NCBI GenBank assembly: GCA_010015745.1
Contig: ML978190.1
Coordinates: 228,538 to 292,537, forward strand
DNA: 64,000 bases
Source of the DNA: Setomelanomma holmii
Lineage: Eukaryota; Ascomycota; Dothideomycetes; Pleosporales; Phaeosphaeriaceae
Direction: 5' to 3'
Position 1 is the stretch's first letter. Every line of letters begins with the position of its first letter. Shown here piece by piece: positions 24,113 through 34,665 of this stretch. The position numbers were made by a program, and so were the translations under genes. The notes beneath the pieces were generated by a model. It was given only the letters and a program-made list of their open reading frames with translations. It had not been told where the DNA came from and did no database searches.

Positions 24113-25487
24113 TGCAGCCGTCGATTGCTGGGCCTGCAGCTGCACTGCGCGTGGGAGTGGTGTCGTGCGACCGGAATGGCGGGTGCGGTGTGGTACTTGA
24201 GGTACAATGCACGAGGCGGTCAGGAGTGGTCGATGCGCGACTACGACAGACAGCCAGCCCTGGAAAATCCACAAAATATCCACTTGATCTCCGGCTGGCG
24301 GCAGCGCGCAGACAGCGTCTTTTAAGGGTTTTGGGGTGTGCACTGGCGCGGGAACGTTCAGGCGTTTTGGCGGAGTGAGGCGACTTTCAATGAAGAGCAG
24401 GTACCGGCCATGATGAATCGGGCGCGCGGGGTGCTCTGCGAGTGGTTGGCCCCCGTCACTGACTTTGCCAGGCTTTACCAGTCAATGGGCTGCCCGCAGT
24501 GCCTGTATCGTGACTATGCGACGCTTCGCGCTGGCATTCGCTACGAGTCGGGGAAGGCGGCAACCCGGGGCTACTGGCTGGCGCGTCTGCCAGCTCACAG
24601 GCACATCCAAGCGGCGCTACCAGACCAAGCGGCCGTCTATGCGGGCAGCGTATCGCCTGCAGTTCCTTATTGCTGCTGCAGCCATTGCGAACGTGTCGTC
24701 GCTGGGAGTGGTCGACTGTTCCAAGCAGCCTCAATATCACGCATGCTGACGCAGGTGTGCATTGATCTCGCATCAGTCTGACAGCGAAAATTCTGTCGCT
24801 GTTGCCCAAAGTCGGACTCGTTCCAAGTGACATCGGACAGCTGTCATGGAGGTCCCGGCATCACTTCAGCTGGGGTGTGCTGTGGCGGTGCACAGGTGTG
24901 GCGCGTACTGTTGCAAATAAGGGCCTGGACTCCTGAACAGCCGCTTGTGACCTCATTTCGTGGGTTTTCAAGTTGTTTGACAGCAGAGGAGATGATTTGA
25001 AAAGCAGCAACGTCTGCTTGCATACTGCGTGGAGTGTACCTGCCTCAATGACAAGGGCTTCCTTCCCGCCAAGACATCCCACCTTCCTCTGAGTGTCTTT
25101 CCAACCTCTCGAAAACAACCATCTGCTCACCACCGACGCTGCTCCGTGATCGTCCTCGTTGAGGCCTCCCACACCTCACCACGACACCGGCGCGTCGTCA
25201 CTCACCACTCGGAAGCTACTCGGGGCGACCCAGGCAATCACTACCCCAAACACCATCGAGCGTGCATCGCGGCGCGCTTCCATACGCTGTCGAACCTTCC
25301 ATGCATGCATCACGGGTCCAATTGGGCAAGGTGAAGAAATTGCGCTTTCGTCCTATCAGAGAACTATCGGGAATATGTACAACCATTATCAGCCAGCGCG
25401 GCGCCTTACCCATCTGAATGGCCGAAACACCCAACCCATCTTCGCACCTGCGAACATGAAGGAAAACACTAATTTGACAAACACTGG
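24113..25487. other. Intergenic; no supportable gene
   Basis: GC-rich frames on both strands (24338-25530) without domain or splice support. Probably the promoter of the TM-protein gene and the 3' flank of the coiled-coil gene, with spacer between. Confidence 0.4.
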
Positions 25488-27503
25488 TCATGGCGAGACA
25501 GTCGGCAAAATCTCCGTCACAGTGGTGTGAGTGTCAGTCTTGTCGCGCGCCTTCAGCTCCTCGATCTTCTTGTTAAGGTCGTCGATCTTCTGTTTCTGGG
25601 AGTTTCTCAAGCCGATGTTCTCGTCCATAAGGTCATCGCGAGCCTTCTTTGTCGCATTGTACGCCTCTCGCACCTCTTGATGTTTGCGCTCCTCGACCAA
25701 TTGAGCTTTTTCCGTCTCTTCCGCAGCCTCTTCGGCTTTCTTCAACTGTGCGCGGAGGCTCACGATCCATTTGTCTCGGTTGTCGAGTTCGACATCCTGT
25801 TCGTCAATCTTGGTCTTCAAGTCAGCGATGTCTTTCTTGGCTTCTTCCAGGTCGTGAACAGCAACATCGAGCTTCGCTTGAATCTTCACCTTGTCCATCT
25901 TCTCGTTGACAAGTTCCTCGTTCCTGATGTTGAGTTGTTGCGTAAGCCACTGGACGTCTTTTTCCTTCCGCCTAATCTCCTCTTGCGCCTTCTCGAGCTG
26001 CTGCTGCAAGGCGGTGTTTTTTGCGGTTTCTGCTGCCAGCGCCAGCTTGAGTCTGTCAATCTCACCCCGTGCAGCTTTGAGTTCACCCCTCGCAGTGTCC
26101 AACATGCATTGCATGTCGAGAATTTCCTTTTGCTTTGCGGCTAGCTCATCCGACAAGAGTCTCCTTTTCGCCTCTGACTTCTCGAGAGCCTCCTGGACTC
26201 GCTTGAACGCTTCGTGGTCAGCTTTGTCGTGCTCTTGCCACTTCCTCTCCCGCTCGGCATCTCTCTTGGCTTCCTCCTTCTTCCATTCCTCCCACTTCCT
26301 TAGGCGCTCCTTATCCATCGCAGCATCCTTGTTGATGTAATCTCGGAGAGCCTTGTTGTCCCCTTCGAGCGCCGTCTTGTCTTCCTGGAGCTTCTTCTCG
26401 CGACCCTGAGAGGCCTGGAGAGCTCCCAATACCTTCTGAAGCTCTCTCTGGAGGTCAGCCTCGCGCTTCGAGGCCTTTTCACGCTCATCGAGGATTTGCT
26501 TGTTCAGCGCAGCTTTCTCCGTCTTCATGCCTTGATTCTCCGCCTTCAGCTTGGCGACATCACCCTCGAGCGTGACGATCTTGGCAGCACGCTTCTCTGC
26601 CTTTTCCTCGAGAAGGTGATATGCGCGGTCAAGCTTGTCAAACTGCTTCTGAGACCATTTGACGTGGTATCCGGCCTCGTCCAGGAAAGCGGACGCATAA
26701 GCCAGCTTGTCGAGGAGATCATTGGGGATCGGCAGATGCTCTGTGACTCTGGGCAGGGACGGCTTTGCTGCTGGACGCATGCAGTCAAGCGTCTTCTTCT
26801 CAGATACCGATCTTGGCGGGTTGAATCGATGCTCCGCGTTGATAGTGTTCTGCGGGAGCGAGTCGAGATTTGCCTCCTTTCCCGGACCGTTCCCATCTGC
26901 GACGATGACTGCAAGGCCCTTGCCTGCGAGTGTGACGTCGCAGGTCACGTCATAATAACCACCCTGCTTGAACGAAAACTTGTTGGCACTGCTGGCCTGC
27001 GATACCTGCTTCTCTGTGCTATACCGCAGGGCATCGGGGGTACCATGCTGGTCTTTGGTCCATTGCCAGATGGCCACGATAGGCTTCTCGTTCCCAAGAC
27101 CTTTGGGAGCAACGAGAACGACTGGTTCGTTCTTGGCCCAGTCGTGGAAGTTGAATGTGCCGGTCCACATCTTGGGGCTATTTGACGCTGATGTGGATGT
27201 CTGGGGCTGGCTGTACTGACGTGTGAGTGCGACAGTTACAGTCGCTCCGCTGCTGATAGTCCTTCGAGTAAGGCTAAGCTCCTGGTAGGCCTTTGTTGCA
27301 ACACCTTTGAAGTCGTAGAAGCCATCGTTGAAGTTGAACTGATCATCACCGTCCTGGGTAATTGAGGAATTGCGAACATAGTAGGACATGGGCTTCTTGT
27401 CTGAGTAGATGTAGACAGGATCATCTGCCTCAACAATGCCATTGGGAAGGACGGCGACGAAGAGCTCGTCTTTGAGCTTGCCGTAGTAAGTGAAGTACGA
27501 CAT
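25488..27503 (-). CDS. Large coiled-coil protein with N-terminal beta-rich domain
   Basis: Single intact exon, 671 residues, starting MSYFTYYGKL. Residues 1-240 look globular and beta-rich, with two sub-blocks of alternating hydrophobic strands (MWTGTFNFHDWAKNEPVVLV; KQGGYYDVTCDVTLAGKG). A linker follows, and residues about 290-660 form an almost uninterrupted coiled coil of heptads rich in Glu, Lys, Leu and Ala. There are no motor, membrane or catalytic motifs. The stop lies in TTVTEILPTVSP. The coiled coil suggests a scaffold or filament role; this is inference. It is divergent from another coiled-coil gene starting at 28948, with 1.4 kb between. Confidence 0.85.
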   Translation of the reverse strand: MSYFTYYGKLKDELFVAVLPNGIVEADDPVYIYSDKKPMSYYVRNSSITQDGDDQFNFNDGFYDFKGVATKAYQELSLTRRTISSGATVTVALTRQYSQPQTSTSASNSPKMWTGTFNFHDWAKNEPVVLVAPKGLGNEKPIVAIWQWTKDQHGTPDALRYSTEKQVSQASSANKFSFKQGGYYDVTCDVTLAGKGLAVIVADGNGPGKEANLDSLPQNTINAEHRFNPPRSVSEKKTLDCMRPAAKPSLPRVTEHLPIPNDLLDKLAYASAFLDEAGYHVKWSQKQFDKLDRAYHLLEEKAEKRAAKIVTLEGDVAKLKAENQGMKTEKAALNKQILDEREKASKREADLQRELQKVLGALQASQGREKKLQEDKTALEGDNKALRDYINKDAAMDKERLRKWEEWKKEEAKRDAERERKWQEHDKADHEAFKRVQEALEKSEAKRRLLSDELAAKQKEILDMQCMLDTARGELKAARGEIDRLKLALAAETAKNTALQQQLEKAQEEIRRKEKDVQWLTQQLNIRNEELVNEKMDKVKIQAKLDVAVHDLEEAKKDIADLKTKIDEQDVELDNRDKWIVSLRAQLKKAEEAAEETEKAQLVEERKHQEVREAYNATKKARDDLMDENIGLRNSQKQKIDDLNKKIEELKARDKTDTHTTVTEILPTVSP

Positions 27504-28817
27504 CTCGCGTTGAGGATGTGATCTGACAACTGGAAGCAGTAAAAGATGGGGTTGAAATGAAGTTCGTGGTGGTCTATTTCTCAGAGCTGGACCTCGAGGT
27601 CGACTTTATATCTTCGCAAATCCGACATCGACTGCTCCAGTAGCCTCGCGATGCTTGCTCTCCAGCAAGGCTGGAAGCGCCGTCTCGTCTTAGCATGTAC
27701 AGCGCCTTGCTTCTTTCGAGCTCGAACCCACAGCTCGGCGTCGCCTTGAAAGGAATGCGTACGAAAGAGAGAAGAAGTCTCGAGCGCTTAACGCCATATG
27801 TCGTTCCTCCCAAGAAAAGCACCACGCGTTCGGGTATGCACAGCTCCACATGAACTCGGAACCCATCTGGTCCATCAGCTGAACACCAGCCTCAAATCGA
27901 TTGAATGCCAATAGATTGTGGGGTCCATAAACCCATGTCCATTGATTTGTGCTTACCGAGAAAAGTAGCATACACTTCGTTGCTTGGTCATATGCGGTCT
28001 GAGAGTCTCTGGAACCCCACCACAGCTCGGCGCTGTGTCGGAGAAGGGCCGTTCCCGCTCCCGCATCCTACACAGTCCACGCGTACCCCACACAGCCGCT
28101 CCGCAACCCTGAACGAGCTGCATTTAGCGAGGGCGTCCACACGAGGGCGTCCACAAGGCTGGCTGCGAAGTTACCAATTTGGGTCGCGTGAATGGAACCG
28201 CGTGTTCGAGACGGCTGGACTCCTCCAGAGAAGGCTATCGGATAGTCTGAGCTCAGCTGTGTCAAGCTGGGACGTGAACATGGTTGCTGAACCATCAATT
28301 GGGTTCCAGCAGTCTCACACACCGAAATTTCACAGAAGCCTTACACGCAACACCAGGTCAATTATGTGTCTGGGTACAAATGCGTTGCTCCCTTACTCTT
28401 TAAGCTTGCCGCGGGCTGCAAAGACAGATAGGCCTCCGTAGACGTGCGGACCAAAACAAATGTTCTCGAACTCTCAACTTGACCAAAACCGGGCGGCACG
28501 CACGAGCCTCAGCCGCACCCTGGCTACATCGAGCCTAGCATGCAATTATCAATGTGCTGAAACTCCATGTGGCTTGCGCATGTTCCTACACAACGCGCAA
28601 CCTCATTAATGGATTTTCTCTCTGTCGGCATTCCCGTCGCGTGGTTCGCACAGCGGGATACTAGTCACGGTTCCAGACCCATGGAAACAATATCCCCAAC
28701 ATTGAGCTCGCATTATTTCGCAAGAGCAGTATCAGCTCCTACCGAATCGCCGAATCAGGCATGGAGCATCTTTGGACCCTTGGGAGCGAGCATGAGGAAT
28801 TGCCAAATGTAAGGGTC
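27504..28817. other. Divergent intergenic region between two coiled-coil genes
   Basis: No gene supported; overlapping short frames at 27574-28440 have no domain signature. Should contain promoters for both flanking genes. Confidence 0.4.
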
Positions 28818-28825
28818 TATATAAG
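28818..28825 (+). promoter_or_regulatory. TATA box of the 28948 coiled-coil gene
   Basis: TATATAAG 123 bp upstream of the preferred ATG (28948) and only about 27 bp upstream of the first in-frame ATG (28852). The first ATG would therefore lie at or before the transcript start, which decides for 28948. Confidence 0.5.
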
Positions 28826-28947
28826 GACCACCAGCCTCACATCAGCATCCCTTGAACACACATCCTGATTTTCATCCTTTTTCCAAGCAGGCATCATCAG
28901 CGCTCTTACCTCTAGGATTGTCTGTTTGCTGGCAGAGTCCCGCCATA

Positions 28948-30948
28948 ATGGCGACAATCGTTCCTGAACCCGAGGCTCTATCCAAGAGCAAGCTCGATGC
29001 TACGCAAGTCAGCGTAACGGAGGTTGAGCCTTATAGCCCGAATTCCGGTATCGACAGGAGCGCAGTTCAGAGCCCGCCTCCTCATCTTACCGCAAGCGAC
29101 TTGCACGCTTCACAACCCCACATGGACGAGATCACCATGGTCTTGCCTCCCATGGAGCCTCCTCGCCTTCGCGCTCCGAGCCCAACTGGCTCTGTGCGTA
29201 GTTCATACACCTCTCGACGCCGTGTCAGTCGCATGGTGACACACCGTCATGGTCACTCGCAACACCGCTCCGAAGTCTCCAAAGAGCTCACCATACATGC
29301 CGAGCGAGAATTTGTGGCTCTCATGGAGCTGATGGCCGGCATATCAGTGCGAAGTACCTCGCTGAAGGAGGTATGGCGCAAGATCATCTTGGAGCGCGAG
29401 ACGCACTGCTCAGAATTGGATGAGCTCTACGTGAGAATCGACGAGTATATGGAGACGATCGAGCGCCATGAGAAGGAGAAGAGTACCCATGGCCACGAGC
29501 TAGAGCAGCGCAGGAAGGAGATAATCCAGCTGAAACTGGACCTCAAGATTGCAATCGAAGCTAGTGTAGGCCTGAAGAAGAGACTAGCGGATAGAGATAG
29601 CGAGCTGGAGAGGGAGCGCAGCAAGTACTCTGAGCTCGAGGACCGGTTCAAGTATGTCAAAGAAACATCGGAGAAGACCACGACAGAGCTAGAGAAGACG
29701 AATTTGTTGCTCGTGGCTTCGGAAGAGCGCTGTCGTCAGGCTGAACAGGACGCTGAGAAGCACCACGGCGAGATCCGACACTGGAAGCAGAGGTACAGCG
29801 AGCTTGAGACATCACGGACAGAGCTTCATACGAAGTACGAACACTCGCAGAAGGAGGTCACCAGTCTCAAGCAGTCTGTCAGCGTCCTCAAGAAGGAGAG
29901 GACCGAATGGCTAGACCAGAAGGAGCAGTTCGAACATGAAGCTCGCAAGCACAAGCACCGTGAGGAAGAATACAAGGGTAAGATCAAGGAGATCACTGAG
30001 TCTTATGAGAAGGAGAAGAAGGAGGTCCACGAACTCAGCGAGAAGGTCACAAAGATCAAACACGAGCGCGAGGAGTACCACAAGGAGGTCAAGTCGCTCA
30101 AGGAGCGCATCAAAGAAGCACACAAGAAGTGCGAAGACGCGGAGGACGAATGCCGCAAATGGAAGCGCAAGCACAAGGAATGCGATCTCGAACTCGAGAC
30201 AATCCGCGAAGAGCTTACCGTCATCCGCAACGAGCACCACGAGTTCAGCGAGACTATCACCAAAAAGACCGAACAGTACCGAAAACTGGTCCAAGAGCAC
30301 GAGCGCTTGCAAGAAGAGCATCACGCTAAGTGCAAGGAAGCCAGAGAGTCCCACCAACGCGTCCTCGTCCTCGAACAATCCCTCCAACGCACCGAGAAGA
30401 CCGTCAAGGAGAAGCTCGAAATCATCCACAAGCACACCGAACGCATCGAGCGTCTCGAACGCGATCTACATGACGCATCCAAGCACCGTGACAACCTCGC
30501 CGCGGACCTCTCTCTCCTCCAGCAAGTCAAACTTGAACTCGAACTCACGATCAAGACCATCACCGTAGAGCGCAACACGTGGATCGAGAAGCACCGGGAG
30601 CTCAACATCCGCTACGAAGCCATCCACAAATCATGGACCGAGTACCAAGACTGCGGCGGTGACTGGGAAGAACAAATCGATGAACTTACTAAGAGCCTTG
30701 AGGACGCCAGGGAAGAGAAGGAGAATGCGATTAAGATGCGTTTGAAGGCGGATGGCGAGAGGGATGAGTTTGTGCTCAAGTATGAGGGCAAATGTCGCGA
30801 GGTCGAAGTGCTGATGGAGAGGTTGAGGAAGCGCAGGGGTGGTGGTGGTGGAAGGTATAGGATTATGGGAGAGGGGAGTGTGTATGAGAGTAGTGTTATT
30901 GGGGAGGAGGATGAGAGGGAGATGGGGAGCGAAGTTATGAGTCCTTGA
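28948..30948 (+). CDS. Large coiled-coil protein
   Basis: Intact single exon, 666 residues from MATIVPEPEAL. Residues 1-100 are Pro/Ser-rich and disordered (PPMEPPRLRAPSP), residues 100-120 basic (SRRRVSRMVTHRHGH). From about 125 to 640 the protein is one long coiled coil rich in Glu, Lys, Arg and His (EHEKCxxA-type heptads; KKCEDAEDECRKWKRKHKE). The tail has a Gly run (RRGGGGGRY) and acidic end. It resembles fungal tropomyosin/myosin-tail-like or septal scaffold proteins only by shape; no specific family is recognised. Neighbour to the coiled-coil gene at 25488-27503 in divergent orientation. Confidence 0.85.
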   Translation: MATIVPEPEALSKSKLDATQVSVTEVEPYSPNSGIDRSAVQSPPPHLTASDLHASQPHMDEITMVLPPMEPPRLRAPSPTGSVRSSYTSRRRVSRMVTHRHGHSQHRSEVSKELTIHAEREFVALMELMAGISVRSTSLKEVWRKIILERETHCSELDELYVRIDEYMETIERHEKEKSTHGHELEQRRKEIIQLKLDLKIAIEASVGLKKRLADRDSELERERSKYSELEDRFKYVKETSEKTTTELEKTNLLLVASEERCRQAEQDAEKHHGEIRHWKQRYSELETSRTELHTKYEHSQKEVTSLKQSVSVLKKERTEWLDQKEQFEHEARKHKHREEEYKGKIKEITESYEKEKKEVHELSEKVTKIKHEREEYHKEVKSLKERIKEAHKKCEDAEDECRKWKRKHKECDLELETIREELTVIRNEHHEFSETITKKTEQYRKLVQEHERLQEEHHAKCKEARESHQRVLVLEQSLQRTEKTVKEKLEIIHKHTERIERLERDLHDASKHRDNLAADLSLLQQVKLELELTIKTITVERNTWIEKHRELNIRYEAIHKSWTEYQDCGGDWEEQIDELTKSLEDAREEKENAIKMRLKADGERDEFVLKYEGKCREVEVLMERLRKRRGGGGGRYRIMGEGSVYESSVIGEEDEREMGSEVMSP

Positions 30949-31112
30949 AGGGTAGACTGTACTACAGCGACTTTCGTAGCGTGTGATACCAGGAATGTGT
31001 TTGTTGGGTCATTGATAAGCTTGGACAAAAGACGTCGACGTCTGGTGTCATTGACTTTTTGAGCCCGTTACATCTTGTGCTCGTATGCCGAGCAGCACCG
31101 GGAACCCAATCC

Positions 31113-33387
31113 TTATAATTGTGAGCTATGAAATCCATGCCAGTCCAGAGATTCTAACGCAGTCCTTCTCTGCAAAGTGGTTATGATCTTCATGGACGGA
31201 TCATCAGGATTATCCACGATGCTAGAGTCTCCAATTGCACCATCATCACAAGCTACTATCGCAAGGTATTCGAGAGTACCAGGGGGCATACGACTCAACA
31301 CAGCTTGCTCCACAGGTGTCCTAGAACGACATTGTCAGCATTTTGGTCCCACGACCAAGACGTCATATTGAGGTACTGACATTCTTTCAAAGATGATGTC
31401 CTTGTCTGCTTCAATTTTCTCCTTATGCGCTTCAAAATGGCAATTGTCTGCCAATTTTTCCTCGAGAAATTGAGTTTCCCACATATTCTGGAACAGGTTC
31501 TTCAGGAATCCGCCCTCAAAGATGGCAAGCGGGGTATCTTGAACATCGTACCCGAATGTCGTAGGTTGCTCCGAAAACCGCACGACAAACGCGTCGCCGT
31601 ACCAAAACCGTCTTGCAAGGTTGGCTTTCTCGATGCCTATGAGGACCTTGACACTCTCATCTTCGGGAAGCTCGTAGTTCTCATTCCAGTAGAGTCGATA
31701 TTCGCCGTCCAACTCCTCATTAACTTGTCGTTTGAGAGACAGGATTCGAAATCGCCGTTCAAACTGGCATTCACCCCAGTAGTGGTGGAAGTTGGGTACG
31801 TAGTCATTTCCGCACTGTGGGAGCCTGCGATCACTTTTCTCTGGCAAGGCATGGAAGTCGATAGGGACTAGTTTTGGAGGCGATCCGTCTGCTGGTAGGA
31901 GCGCGACTCTGACTGTTTTGATGTTGCGTCCAAGGATAATGGGGTCTTCACGACCTTGCACTACTTTTGATGGGCCTTGGAGATGCCGACTTTCCAAGTG
32001 TTGCTTTCTTATCGTTGTGAATCCACCACCCATCGATGTTCTCTCGGTGATGCTTGCTGAAGACTCCGCAATCGCCGGGCGCAAGGCCACTTCATGCTGC
32101 AGATGTCGTTGGACATGGTAGTATGCATGATTAACAGCCGTTGCCATGGCTATTCCAACCACATTTGGCACGCTGTTATTTCGAGGCAGGGTCCAGAGCG
32201 GATATATCTTCCCATGAGTCTGGCGGGCTTTGAAAGCAGGTTCTCGTGCACCCTGCATGGAAAGCATTATGTAGTTTTGTAGGATCTGATCGCACAGGAA
32301 GCATGGCTTCTTGCTGATCCCAATGTATCTATGTGCTCGCTGGTGCCAGTCAACGTTCGTTGCTAGGCTCACTAGTACTTGTACTTCAGCGTGGACGTGC
32401 AGTCGCGTCGCTCGCATGTACTTGTGAGCAGTCTTGCTCTTCAAAACGCACTTGGGCAGTCTAAATTCTCTGGCGAGCCTTTGGACGTTCTTCCGGAAAC
32501 GATTGAGGTTGATGTCCATGGCCCCATAATGATCTATGGATTTCAGTTCCAAAGATGTGAATTCGTCGAAAAGTGAGCGCAGATTATTTGAAGCATTCAT
32601 AAGCTGCTCGAAGTCGTCCAAGCATACTGATGCTTCGCAGCAGCTTGATGCATCGTGTCTTCGCTCGAGAATCCTTGCAACTATAACACAGTATGTATGC
32701 TATGTTCACGATGTCGCTCAGTTGCTGCATCGTTGAATTCATCGTAGCTTTTCGACAGACGCCATGGAGACAGGTCAGGACGGGACCATAGACAAACGAA
32801 TCCGCCGCCAGCACTTCTACAGAATTACCTAAGTGAGTGATCTGTGATATGTGATACCAGAGTCGACCGCGCGAATACACGACAAGCCCATTGTCCCCTG
32901 TCCAGATGAGGTCAGAGGCAAACCGCGGATATTGACCAGTAAGCGAAACAGTTCGGAGCCATAATTGGAGCTGCGATCTCATTCTGAGATCAGGATCGTC
33001 CAAACCCTCATTTTTCGCCAGAATTATTGTCAGTGGAGATGTAGTGCTTGGTCTAATCCAGCCCAATGCTGCCACATATTTCGACCCTTGCTGACCGCCG
33101 TGTTTACGAGAAGACTTTTCGCGCGAGAAGAGTTCACCTAATCGATCGAGAAACTTGTTGATGAGTGCATCTCGAGAGGTTGTGGTAAGCGGGGCCGCCT
33201 GTTTAGAGGCGGCCCAATCATCTACCTCGTCGAAGTCGCTGTCGCTGTCGTCACTTGCCTCGTCGTGAGGCTGCTCGACTGTAGCGAGTGATCGCTGCTT
33301 TGCTTTGACAGCCAGAATCGTTGCAGTTGCGGCAAAATCGAGCACGTCGACGCCAGCTGCGTGCCAGATAGTCCTCATCGAAGCCAT
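31113..33387 (-). CDS. OTT_1508-like cytidine-deaminase-superfamily protein
   Basis: The N-terminal part (32600-33387) begins MASMRTIWHAAG, has an acidic stretch (DDSDSDFDE) and a globular region ending near DIVNIAYIL. The middle (31381 to about 32680) carries the zinc-deaminase signature: HAEVQVLV, then KKPCFLCDQIL (HAE plus PCxxC), then THGKIYPLWTLP, as in fungal OTT_1508-like deaminases. The last exon (31113-31320) joins over a 60-nt intron (31321-31380) in phase and encodes SRMPPGTLEYLAIVACDD. Between the first two parts the frame changes around 32640-32700 without an obvious intron: a small indel, unusual splicing or assembly error. Both zinc-ligand motifs are intact. The substrate is unknown; relatives were linked to nucleotide or nucleic-acid deamination and conflict systems (family knowledge). 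Confidence 0.7.
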
Positions 33388-34665
33388 ATCACAATTTCAG
33401 ACGTGAGTTTGACGGTGCGGCTGACTTTGGTAGGAATCTTGCGTCTTCTGTGCCCAGACCCAGGCTGCTTCTCGTCGCGTGTTGCGGCTGGGTTAATAAC
33501 AGCATGAACTGCATCGGCATGGGTGGCGAGGTTGGGTTTACCAACCCAACGGTCGCGACTTCCCATTTCATTACACTGCCAAGCTAACGTCACCCCACAC
33601 CATCAAAACCTACAAGCCAAGCAAGAAGCTCCTCCCATACACCACGTCCCTGGAGGAGGTGAGATGCAGGATCAACGACGATCATTTCCGCTAGCTCGTC
33701 GACCCACCCACCTGCACGACGGCACCCTCCCGCCGCTTTGAGAATAACCGCGATAGCGCCGGGAGCGTGTGTGGCTTCCCCGAAGCCGTATTGCGCGACA
33801 ATCACAGCAGTTTTGTTGGGAACACACAAAACGATGCTTCACGAACGACCAAGTATGAACGGCGAAGTACATGCGTGATTCTTATCCTTCACATGTGCGA
33901 ACACGTATTGAGCGCTATTGATTGAGTAAGGGCTCACAGCTAACAGCCAATACAAAAGCAACGCCTATGATAGTGCTGCATCGTGGGCAAAGCATCTCCA
34001 GTGGCCGGAAGAGCCGCGTCGCCTCAATGCAGCTGGGCATCTGCAGCGATTGCAGCTGTGACTGCCCGCGAAAAAAGCGATTATTCATGGAAGTGGAAAG
34101 ACGACTGATAAAGTCTCGCAGCTTGCGACTGCCCCTATTAAAGCCATGAATACGCAAGACGCCGTATCGCGCCATCGCACAGATATCGCTCGCCATATGC
34201 TAACATTGCCTTCGGAGCAGCGGTGAGACATGTTACCGTGTCCAAGTATACCCGAGGAGGACTCATCGAGCGAAAATGAGTCCTGTTCAGACATCACACT
34301 CCACGACGAAGATGAAGCTGAATCACACTTCTGCCCTCCTCATCCAGTGACTGCGTGTCTTTGCGACAGCGACGTTCCACATTCTTCAACTTTATTTCCG
34401 TTCCATCTCATCTCAGGCTGTAGTACGGTGGAGAGGAGGATGTGTCAATTCTCGCGATCGGTAACATCGGAGGAAGTGCGGAGGAAGTTGGTTGTCCAAG
34501 GTACGCTGGCGGAGTGGGATGGATGCAAGCTACCCCCACACTGATGGTTGGGCGGTGGACCCTGTTCTTCCGTCATCGCAGCGCGCCAACCGGGGCTCTT
34601 CACGACACCACGCGACATGCAGGATTCGCTCCACGACGCCAAATGAAGCCAGGCTGACGGTGCCA
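33388..34665. other. Intergenic between deaminase and DUG2 genes
   Basis: A 104-residue plus-strand frame at 34230-34544 (MLPCPSIPEEDSSSENES, acidic) could be a 5' exon of the next gene or a small ORF; I cannot link it with confidence. The rest has no support. Confidence 0.35.

Noticed and set aside
29911..30435. Minus-strand Leu/Phe-rich frame resembling a membrane protein
   Set aside because: Antisense of the Glu/Lys-rich coiled-coil coding sequence, which always yields Leu/Phe/Ser-rich shadows.
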